The notes under the pieces were generated by a model. It made no database searches, had not been told where the DNA came from, and was given only the letters and a program-made list of their open reading frames with translations. This document shows, piece by piece, positions 43,353 through 49,584 of a stretch of DNA of 49,584 nucleotides. Position numbers and translations under genes: made by a program. The stretch's first letter is position 1, and the number at the start of each line of letters is the position of its first letter. Origin of the DNA: Campylobacterales bacterium (GTDB lineage Bacteria; Campylobacterota; Campylobacteria; Campylobacterales; JALSKU01); NCBI GenBank assembly GCA_027044945.1, contig JALUBK010000062.1:1-49584 (forward strand), read 5' to 3'.

Positions 43353-43691
43353 TTAAAACTCTTCTCTTGTTTTTGCTACTTCAACAATGGTCAAAGCTAT
43401 TGAAAATATATTAGCCACAACTGCACCTATAGCAAGAGACATTGCCATAGTTTTATCATGATAAATTTCAAAAAATATAAATGCTGGGATAAGATGCAAA
43501 TCAGCCACAAGAGAACTGGCAAACATTTCTGCTGAAAGAATATTTTTTACCCCTATTTTTAAAAGTGTTGAAACAAGATTTATACTTGCGGCCACAAATA
43601 AAGATACACCATTATCTACATACAAATATCCTGCTATCGTAGTTAAACTCATCAATGTAAAAAATATATAACTAACTTTGCCCCAATTCAC
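43353..43691 (-). CDS. DUF6394 family membrane protein
   Basis: A 112-residue protein with four hydrophobic segments (about 8-24, 27-47, 60-75, 83-105), of the DUF6394 kind found beside secF in Campylobacterota (HP1548 in H. pylori, from memory). Its function is unknown. I start at GTG 43691 (MNWGKVSYIF), six bases after AGGAG; the TTG at 43697 abuts the ribosome site. Conserved neighbourhood with the Sec translocon suggests, but does not show, a secretion or membrane-insertion role. Confidence 0.75.
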   Translation of the reverse strand: MNWGKVSYIFFTLMSLTTIAGYLYVDNGVSLFVAASINLVSTLLKIGVKNILSAEMFASSLVADLHLIPAFIFFEIYHDKTMAMSLAIGAVVANIFSIALTIVEVAKTREEF

Positions 43692-43709
43692 AAACAACTC
43701 CTATTATTT

Positions 43710-44681
43710 TTATATCATTCCTCTTTCGTATTGCTCTCTCATCTTCTCTTTTTCAGCTTTTAATTTTTCTTTCTGTGCCATTCTTTTCTTAAAACTTTCA
43801 ATATCAAACCCAAGCCATTTTAAAAGTGGAGATGCCACAAAAATAGAGCTATAAGTCCCAACAACAATTCCGACTAAAAGAGTAAAACTAAATCCGATTA
43901 TTATTTGTCCTCCGAACAAATAAAGAGTAAGAACAACAAAAAATGTTGTTAAAGAAGTTAAAACTGTTCTTGATAAAGTTTTAGAAACAGAATCGTTTAT
44001 TATCGAAAAAAGATTATATTTTTTAGCACCATGTATTCCTTCTCTAATTCTATCAAATACAATAATTGTATCATTTAAAGAGTATCCCATGATAGTTAAA
44101 ATTGCTGCCAAAGTATCAAGATTGACATTTATTCGAAAAAGAGCAATAGCCCCCATTGAAATAGATACATCATGAACTAAAGCTAAAACAGAAGCAACGG
44201 CAAATCTCCATTCAAATCTAAAGGTAACATATATTAAAATTGCCGCAATAGATAAAATCATAGCCATTATACCTTTTTCTCTTAACTCTCCGCCAACTTT
44301 CGGACCTACAATATCTACTCTTCTAATTTTATAATTTCCTGTGCCTTTTAAAAGCTGTCTAACTTTATCACCCATATCTTCCTTGACCGATATCGAACTT
44401 TTTGCAAAACGAATAATGACTTCATTGTTTGAACCAAATTTTGTAATAGATGCATTTTTAAAAGCCTTATCTTTGCTAATACTTTTTCTTATCAGTTTAA
44501 TAGGTGCTGCTTTTTTATATCTTACTTGAACAAGAGTTCCGCCCGTAAAATCAAGACCATAGTTTAACCCTTTTGTTGCTAAAAGAACATAAGATGTAAG
44601 CACAAAAATAATGGAAATAGAGATAAATATCTTGCTTTTTCCCATAAAATCATATACTTTGTCTGTTTTAAATACTTCCAT
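43710..44681 (-). CDS. secF: Protein translocase subunit SecF
   Basis: SecF, with SecD, uses the proton gradient to pull proteins out of the Sec channel. It has 323 residues from ATG 44681, one base shared with the secD TAA (TAATG), with AAGG upstream. An earlier in-frame ATG at 44705 would lie in secD without a ribosome site. Six membrane helices are expected; motifs seen are LNYGLDFTGGTLVQ (SecF signature) near 39-52 and GYSLNDTIIVFDRIRE. A charged C-terminal tail ends in MREQYERGMI. Confidence 0.95.
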   Translation of the reverse strand: MEVFKTDKVYDFMGKSKIFISISIIFVLTSYVLLATKGLNYGLDFTGGTLVQVRYKKAAPIKLIRKSISKDKAFKNASITKFGSNNEVIIRFAKSSISVKEDMGDKVRQLLKGTGNYKIRRVDIVGPKVGGELREKGIMAMILSIAAILIYVTFRFEWRFAVASVLALVHDVSISMGAIALFRINVNLDTLAAILTIMGYSLNDTIIVFDRIREGIHGAKKYNLFSIINDSVSKTLSRTVLTSLTTFFVVLTLYLFGGQIIIGFSFTLLVGIVVGTYSSIFVASPLLKWLGFDIESFKKRMAQKEKLKAEKEKMREQYERGMI

Positions 44682-46276
44682 TATTTTACCTTTATTCCGA
44701 ACCAAAGTTTTGTATTTTTAGTTCTTTGTATAATTGATGTTAAAGATTGATAAATACCATGAGTTCCAAGAATTGCAGTTAGCATTGAAGCCAAAATACC
44801 TATACTCATAGTGATAGAAAATCCTTTAATAGGACCTGTTCCATAAGCATATAAAACAACTGCTGAAATCAAAGTTGTAATATTTGCATCTACAATAGCA
44901 CTCATTGCATTTGCATATCCTTTTTCTATGGCAACTGCCATACTTTTGCCTTCTCTTAAAAGTTCCCTTATTCTTTCATTGATAATAACATTTGCATCCA
45001 CAGACATACCAACAGTCAAAACAATTCCAGCCATTCCAGGAAGTGTCAAGGTGGCTCCAAAAAGAGCCATAATTGCTATGATAATCAAAAGATTTACTAC
45101 AAGTGCAATATCAGCTATAATACCAGCATAACCATAATAAAGTATCATAAAAAACACAACCAATACAAATCCACTTATAAGTGCTATCAAACTTTCTCTT
45201 ATACTGTCTGCACCCAAAGATGGTCCTATGCTTCTTTTTTCCAATAATTTAACAGGAGCCAATAATGCTCCGCTTCTAAGAGCTATAGCCAAATCATGAG
45301 CTCCTTGAACAGAAAAACCACCACTAATTTGCCCATTTCCTCCACCTATTCTTTCTTGGATTACAGGAGCTGAATAAACTTTATTATCAAGAACAATAGC
45401 TAAATGTTTGCCTATTGATTTAGCAGTAAAATCACCAAATATCTTAGCTCCTTCACTGTTTAATGAAAAATCGATAACAGGTTGATTCATTTTATCAAAT
45501 CCTACTTTTGCATTTGTTAACATACTTCCATCAAGTATAGGAACTGCTTTTACAAGATATTTTTGTTTTGGATTTTTTACATTTGGAAGAATTATATCTC
45601 CATAACTTGCTGCTTGTTCTTGAGTTAAATTATAAACTTGATCAGCTCTTTGCTCATCAACAGCCATCAATTGCAAATGTGCAGATTTTGCTATAAGATT
45701 TCTTGCTCTTTGTTCTTGTGCTTGATTTTTGATACCAGGAAGTTCAACTAAAATTTTATCTTTACCTTGTCTTTCTACAGTAGGATCAGAAAGGCCAAAT
45801 TGATCAAGCCGATTTCTAATAGTATCGACCGCTTGTTTTACGGCATACTTTTTTGTAAGTTTTATCTCTTTTTTGCTCAAAGTAATATTATATGTAATCA
45901 TATCTTTACCTCTTTTTTTAGAGATAATAACTCCAGGAATTTTTTGAATCATTTGATCCATTTTCTTTTCTTCGCTTGTATCAAGCAAAATAAAATTAAC
46001 TCCATTTGCTTTCGCTCTTAAAGAATCTATAACAATATCATTATCATCACTAAAATATTTTATACTTGAAGCAATTGATTTATATTTAGACTTTATAGCA
46101 TCTTTAGTATCAACTCCTAAAAGCATATGAAGCCCACCTTGTAAATCCAAACCCAATTTAATTTTAGGACCTTTCATAGATGGAATGAAACTCGGAATCG
46201 ATAAAGCGATCCCGACTATCATAGTAAATATGAAAATTATAATCCTATAATTCCATATACTTTTGCTTTTATTCAT
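44681..46276 (-). CDS. secD: Protein translocase subunit SecD
   Basis: A 531-residue SecD with one N-terminal helix, a large periplasmic P1 domain and five C-terminal helices. LGLDLQGGLHMLLGVD (about 41-56) is the family mark; GMSVDANVIINERIRE lies in helix 4-5. Normal length for the phylum. It overlaps yajC by eight bases and secF by one, forming yajC-secD-secF as in most bacteria. Confidence 0.97.
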   Translation of the reverse strand: MNKSKSIWNYRIIIFIFTMIVGIALSIPSFIPSMKGPKIKLGLDLQGGLHMLLGVDTKDAIKSKYKSIASSIKYFSDDNDIVIDSLRAKANGVNFILLDTSEEKKMDQMIQKIPGVIISKKRGKDMITYNITLSKKEIKLTKKYAVKQAVDTIRNRLDQFGLSDPTVERQGKDKILVELPGIKNQAQEQRARNLIAKSAHLQLMAVDEQRADQVYNLTQEQAASYGDIILPNVKNPKQKYLVKAVPILDGSMLTNAKVGFDKMNQPVIDFSLNSEGAKIFGDFTAKSIGKHLAIVLDNKVYSAPVIQERIGGGNGQISGGFSVQGAHDLAIALRSGALLAPVKLLEKRSIGPSLGADSIRESLIALISGFVLVVFFMILYYGYAGIIADIALVVNLLIIIAIMALFGATLTLPGMAGIVLTVGMSVDANVIINERIRELLREGKSMAVAIEKGYANAMSAIVDANITTLISAVVLYAYGTGPIKGFSITMSIGILASMLTAILGTHGIYQSLTSIIQRTKNTKLWFGIKVK

Positions 46277-46541
46277 CTATTTTCTTTGCTATATATTCTC
46301 TTGATATTTTAACAAAATTCTCATCATTAAGCTTAACTTTGATAAAATCTTTTTCAGGTTTTATTACTTCGCAAATAAGCCCACCGTTTGTGATAATTTT
46401 ATCACCTTTTTTTAGAGCTTCAAGCATCTCTTTATGAGCTTTTGCTTGTTTTTGCTGTGGTCTTATAACCAAGAAATAAAATATACCAAATAAAACAATA
46501 AGTGGCAACAATGAAGTTAAAATATGACCCCCGTTTTGCAT
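46269..46541 (-). CDS. yajC: Preprotein translocase accessory protein YajC
   Basis: A 90-residue single-span protein. A membrane helix at about 9-26 is followed by FLVIRPQQKQAKAHKEML and GDKIITNGGLICEV, both typical. The ATG at 46541 follows AAAGGATTTGC. The 5' end overlaps the longest possible lnt frame on the other strand. It is first in the long minus-strand run. Confidence 0.96.
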   Translation of the reverse strand: MQNGGHILTSLLPLIVLFGIFYFLVIRPQQKQAKAHKEMLEALKKGDKIITNGGLICEVIKPEKDFIKVKLNDENFVKISREYIAKKIDE

Positions 46542-47788
46542 GCAAATCCTTTAAGTTAAAATTTTTAAAGAGTTATTTTAACACTTTTTACATAATAAAA
46601 GGCTTGAGTATTGCATTTTTTTTATCTTTTTTTATATATCTTTCATATTTTCACATTAATTCACTATTGATAAATACTATTTTTGGAATTATTGGCTTAT
46701 ATTTTTTTATTTTAGAAAAAAGAGAGATAAATTTTTGGAGTGGTTTTTTTGTAGGAATTTTTTGGTTTTATTGGATCAGTTTAAGTTTTAGATATTACCA
46801 TCTAAATTATCTTATTCCTTTTGTTATTTTTGGCATCGCTTTTGTTTATGGACTTTTTTTCTTCTTTATTTCTTATTTTAAAAATCCTTTCATCAGAGCA
46901 TTTTTGCTTCTTATTTCATCTTATATTCATCCTTTTGAGTTTTCTTGGTTTAAACCTGAATTAATTTTTACAGAAAGTTATATAGGTATTACAAAATGGC
47001 AATTTGCAATCATCCTCTTTGCTATTTCTGCGACAATTTATTTTTACGATAAAACAAAGAAGAAGGCTTACTTTTTATTTCTTTTATTAAGCATATTTGC
47101 ATTTAATTTTCACACATTTCATCAAAAAAAATTACCTTTTAAAATATATCTTTATGATGCAAGACTTCCTCAAAATATCAAATGGAATCCAAAATATACC
47201 CAAAAAATTATATCAAATAATATAAAACATATAAAACAGGCAATAAAAGAAAAAAAAGATATAATTATTTTAAGCGAAACTGCATTTCCTCTTTGTTTAA
47301 ATAAAGATATACAGTTAAAGTATCTTTTAAAAAAACTCTCTAAAAAAATAGTTATCGTCACAGGAGCTTTAAATAAAGAAAAAAATGGATATTATAACTC
47401 TGCATATTATTTTATAAATGGTAAAATGACAATAATTAACAAAGTAGTTTTAGTTCCTTTTGGAGAAAAAATACCTTTGCCTAAATTTTTAGCCCACATA
47501 ATAAATAAAATATTTTTTGACGGTGCTGAAGATTTTAAAACAGCAAAAAAAGCAACTTCTATAAAAATAAAAGGTGTAAATTTTACAAATGCTATTTGCT
47601 ATGAAATTACTGAAAATATTATTTATAAAAATCATCCCAAATATATAATAGGAATTAGCAATAATGGTTGGTTTACTCCTTCAATTGAACCAACTTTACA
47701 AAATATACTTATAAAATTTTATGTCCAAAAATACCATGTTTGTATTATTCATTCTGCAAACATGGGTATAAGCGGGGTGTTTTTTTAG
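46502..47788 (+). CDS. lnt: Apolipoprotein N-acyltransferase
   Basis: Lnt adds the third acyl chain to lipoproteins at the inner membrane. About six N-terminal helices are followed by a nitrilase-like domain. Numbered from 46502, the triad is Glu259 (LSETAFP), Lys314 (NKVVLVPFGE) and Cys366 (NAICYEI). The C-terminus ends soon after SANMGISG, about 90 residues earlier than in E. coli, which would lack the last helix; relatives are also short. The start is uncertain: ATG 46502 or 46511 puts it inside yajC, while TTG 46604 (LSIAFFLS) has a badly spaced AAAAGG. I keep the longest frame because FLKSYFNTFYIIKG before 46604 looks like real coding sequence. Confidence 0.83.
   Translation: MATMKLKYDPRFACKSFKLKFLKSYFNTFYIIKGLSIAFFLSFFIYLSYFHINSLLINTIFGIIGLYFFILEKREINFWSGFFVGIFWFYWISLSFRYYHLNYLIPFVIFGIAFVYGLFFFFISYFKNPFIRAFLLLISSYIHPFEFSWFKPELIFTESYIGITKWQFAIILFAISATIYFYDKTKKKAYFLFLLLSIFAFNFHTFHQKKLPFKIYLYDARLPQNIKWNPKYTQKIISNNIKHIKQAIKEKKDIIILSETAFPLCLNKDIQLKYLLKKLSKKIVIVTGALNKEKNGYYNSAYYFINGKMTIINKVVLVPFGEKIPLPKFLAHIINKIFFDGAEDFKTAKKATSIKIKGVNFTNAICYEITENIIYKNHPKYIIGISNNGWFTPSIEPTLQNILIKFYVQKYHVCIIHSANMGISGVFF
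46575..46583 (-). promoter_or_regulatory. Candidate extended -10 of the yajC run
   Basis: On the minus strand, TGT followed by TAAAAT (46575-46583) lies 34 bases from the yajC ATG. It is inside the N-terminal coding region of lnt as drawn. No -35 consensus. Confidence 0.4.
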
Positions 47789-47799
47789 TTTTTTTAATA

Positions 47800-47805
47800 T
47801 ATAAT
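47800..47805 (+). promoter_or_regulatory. -10 of the GAPDH-like gene
   Basis: TATAAT at 47800-47805, just past the lnt stop and a T-rich tract, 25 bases from the ATG at 47830. No -35 consensus. Confidence 0.5.
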
Positions 47806-47829
47806 GGAAGTTTAAAAATAGGAGAACAC

Positions 47830-48771
47830 ATGATAAAAGTCGGCATAAATGGTTTTGGCAGAATCGGAAGAGTATTGACAAGACTTATTTTAAAAAGTAA
47901 AGATTTCAAACTTCTCGCCATCAATGATATATATGATAATAATATGAGAAAATATTTATTCGAGCATGACAGTGTTTATGGCTCTACAAACTATAATTTA
48001 GATAAAGTTAGATTGTTGTCTCAACCAAATATTAAAGATATACCTTGGCAAGATGTTGATATAGTTTTTGAATGTAGTGGGAAATTTTCAAAAAAAGAGG
48101 AGTTAGACTATCATTTAAAAAATGGTGCAAAAAAAGTTATACTTTCAGCTTTTTCAAATTCTATTCCTATTTATATATGTGGTTTTAACGATAATCTTTA
48201 TAAAAATGAAAATATCATATCAAATTCAAGTTGCACAGCAAATTGTGTAGTTCCGATTTTACATATAATAGATAAAAACTTTGGAGTTGAAAAATGCAAT
48301 ATAACAACTGTTCATAGCTGGACAATAGACCAAAATCTTCTTGATAATAAAAATAAAGATTTAAGAAGAGCTAGATCAGCTCCAAATAATATCATCCCAC
48401 TTGATAGCAATGTTGCAAATGCAACTTCTTTTGTTATGCCTCATTTAAAAGGTAAATTATATTCTAAAAGCATTAGAGTTCCTATTGCAAACGGAGTTAT
48501 TATAGATTTGCATATAAAACTTTCTAAAAAAACAACTTTAGAAGAAATTGTAAATAAACTTGAAAAAAATATAAATAAAAATATAAATTTTATTTCAGAA
48601 GAAGAGATAGCATCTAGTGATATAACAGGCACTAAATATTCAGCAATTATAGATAAAAATTTAATACACTTAAACGGAGGAGATTTTTTACAATTATTTT
48701 TATGGCAGGATAATGAGATGGGATATACACACAGATTGTTGGATTTGGGAAGAAAAGTAGTTAAAAAATGA
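47830..48771 (+). CDS. Glyceraldehyde-3-phosphate dehydrogenase family protein (Gap or Epd)
   Basis: A 313-residue dehydrogenase of the GAPDH fold. The NAD site is INGFGRIGR (6-14) with Asp33. The catalytic pair is Cys135 (SNSSCTANC) and His162 (TTVHSWTIDQ). It is shorter than usual (about 331) and lacks the STGAAK phosphate loop: after NIIP it reads LDSNVANAT, closer to erythrose-4-phosphate dehydrogenase (VDTKLA). WQDNEMGYTHR replaces WYDNEWGY. It could therefore make 4-phosphoerythronate for vitamin B6, or be a second GAPDH. I start at ATG 47830, after AGGAGAA; the frame is open to 47740. It shares ATGA with bioD. Confidence 0.8.
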   Translation: MIKVGINGFGRIGRVLTRLILKSKDFKLLAINDIYDNNMRKYLFEHDSVYGSTNYNLDKVRLLSQPNIKDIPWQDVDIVFECSGKFSKKEELDYHLKNGAKKVILSAFSNSIPIYICGFNDNLYKNENIISNSSCTANCVVPILHIIDKNFGVEKCNITTVHSWTIDQNLLDNKNKDLRRARSAPNNIIPLDSNVANATSFVMPHLKGKLYSKSIRVPIANGVIIDLHIKLSKKTTLEEIVNKLEKNINKNINFISEEEIASSDITGTKYSAIIDKNLIHLNGGDFLQLFLWQDNEMGYTHRLLDLGRKVVKK

Positions 48772-49415
48772 TAAAAAAAACTATTTTTGTTACAGCTACA
48801 AACACAAATGTAGGAAAAACTTTTGCAACACTTTTGTTACTTGAAGAGTTTAGCAAAAAAGGATATAAGGTTGGAGCTTTTAAACCAATTGAAACAGGAG
48901 TTAAAGAAGAGCCTGAAGATGCAAAAAAACTTTTGGAAAAATCAAAAAAACTAAATCCTGCTTTTAAAAATATAACAATCGAAGAAATTGCTCCTATAAC
49001 TTTTGAATTACCTGCGGCTCCTTTTGTTGCAAAAAAAAATACAAAAATTGATTTTGAAAAAATAAAAAAATGCTTTGAAAAAATAAAAAATATATGCGAT
49101 ATCGTAATAATAGAAGGAGCAGGAGGCCTTTTGGTTCCTGTTGAAAATAACTTTTTCATGATTGATTTTATAAATTTCTTCAATGCAACTGCTTTACTTG
49201 TTACTCATAACAAACTTGGATGTATTAACGACACTTTACTTTCTTTAAATTTATTAAATCAAAGACAAATAAAATATTTGTGGTGCATCAATAATATAAC
49301 AGATGAAAAAACATTTTCTATTGTTTCTTTGCCTTATTATAAAAATAAATTTAAAAATATTTATTGTCTTCAAAAAAATATTCAAGCTTTAACATATTCC
49401 TTGCTATTTAATTAA
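48768..49415 (+). CDS. bioD: Dethiobiotin synthetase
   Basis: BioD closes the ureido ring of dethiobiotin with CO2 and ATP in biotin synthesis. The 215-residue P-loop protein has TATNTNVGKTFAT (9-21), FKPIETGV, and VIIEGAGGLLVPV with the Mg-binding Glu. It overlaps the dehydrogenase gene by four bases. Other bio genes are not in the window. Biotin is needed by carboxylases of the reductive TCA cycle. Confidence 0.94.
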   Translation: MIKKTIFVTATNTNVGKTFATLLLLEEFSKKGYKVGAFKPIETGVKEEPEDAKKLLEKSKKLNPAFKNITIEEIAPITFELPAAPFVAKKNTKIDFEKIKKCFEKIKNICDIVIIEGAGGLLVPVENNFFMIDFINFFNATALLVTHNKLGCINDTLLSLNLLNQRQIKYLWCINNITDEKTFSIVSLPYYKNKFKNIYCLQKNIQALTYSLLFN

Positions 49416-49438
49416 ACAATCCTTTATAAATAAAATCA

Positions 49439-49444
49439 TATAAT
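49439..49444 (+). promoter_or_regulatory. -10 of petA
   Basis: TATAAT at 49439-49444 between bioD and petA, 24 bases from the ATG at 49468, which has the strong AAAGGAGG. No -35 consensus. Confidence 0.5.
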
Positions 49445-49467
49445 ATTTGCAATAAAAAGGAGGAAAA

Positions 49468-49584
49468 ATGGCCATAGAAAAAAGCAGAAGAGATTTTCTA
49501 GGAATTGCATTTGGAAGTATGGCAACAGTAGGTGGTATTTTAGCACTTGGTGCCATGAAAGATACATGGGATCCAATACCTAGT
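49468..49584 (+). CDS. petA: Rieske iron-sulfur subunit of cytochrome bc1 complex, partial (5' end only)
   Basis: The first 39 codons of a gene cut by the right edge. The translation starts MAIEKSRRDFLGIAFGSMAT, with a twin-arginine signal (SRRDFLG) and one hydrophobic helix, then AMKDTWDPIPS. This is the pattern of Rieske proteins in Campylobacterota, where petABC encode the bc1 complex. The cluster-binding domain is outside the window, so this rests on the N-terminus alone. Confidence 0.82.
   Translation, partial: MAIEKSRRDFLGIAFGSMATVGGILALGAMKDTWDPIPS

Noticed and set aside
47740-47829. N-terminal extension of the GAPDH-like gene
   Set aside because: It overlaps the lnt end in another frame and has no ribosome site; the ATG at 47830 follows AGGAGAA and starts the conserved GINGFGRIGR region.
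47776-47829. Frameshift that would extend lnt
   Set aside because: A +1 shift at the T-run leads into the GAPDH frame, not into an Lnt-like tail, so it does not restore a longer Lnt.
1-49584. CRISPR, tRNA, rRNA, insertion sequence or prophage
   Set aside because: No spaced direct repeats, cloverleaf, conserved rRNA sequence, transposase or integrase was seen on either strand.

Overview
This AT-rich window (roughly 70% A+T by eye) is a housekeeping stretch of a Campylobacterota (former Epsilonproteobacteria) chromosome. Three things point there. It encodes a two-subunit ATP citrate lyase, the signature enzyme of the reductive TCA cycle. It carries the futalosine menaquinone enzyme MqnE. Its gene order mfd, bactofilin, M23 peptidase, folC, lptE-like, leuS, DUF6394, secF, secD, yajC matches, from memory, the Helicobacter pylori HP1541-HP1551 block. 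The most likely host is a low-GC chemolithoautotroph of the Sulfurimonas, Nautiliales or Arcobacter kind. The sequence alone does not fix the genus. I see no rRNA or tRNA gene, insertion sequence, prophage or CRISPR array, and no gene-free gap longer than about 100 bases.

Layout: 1-134, truncated type IV pilin-like gene (-). 218-3353, aclB-aclA (-) from a good promoter. 3444-6276, mqnE, pabA/trpG and a GT-C membrane glycosyltransferase (-), overlapping. 6370-11156, phosphoribosyltransferase, glnD and glmS (+), linking nitrogen status and amino-sugar synthesis. 11143-18919, a long minus-strand run: three pilin-like genes, priA, a MntA-HepT type VII toxin-antitoxin pair, ispG, dnaB and a short comEC. 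19011-19450, two tiny ZapB/ZapA-like genes (-), back to back with uvrB, ppk and a hexapeptide carbonic-anhydrase-like gene (+, 19518-24162). 24188-28388, HDOD protein, STAS/CheX-type phosphatase, rpe, trpF and dnaQ-like exonuclease (-). 28487-31313, rpmB, a K+ channel, argJ and a DUF465 protein (+). 31324-46541, a 15-kb minus-strand run from yajC to a MagIII-type glycosylase, ending in a clear intrinsic terminator. 46502-49584, lnt, a GAPDH/Epd-like gene, bioD and the start of petA (+).

The genes are very tightly packed, with many ATGA overlaps and intergenic distances of 0-20 bases. This makes several departures stand out. A toxin-antitoxin pair is wedged between priA and ispG. priA has a conserved N-terminus with no canonical start codon. 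The M23 peptidase and bactofilin genes overlap by 67 bases. A diguanylate cyclase sits inside an envelope operon. A GAPDH paralogue has a changed phosphate-binding loop. A four-part STAS/receiver-like/STAS/CheX protein is coupled to an HDOD protein. I found no wholly new system. The CheX-HDOD pair and the TA-ispG coupling are the best leads.
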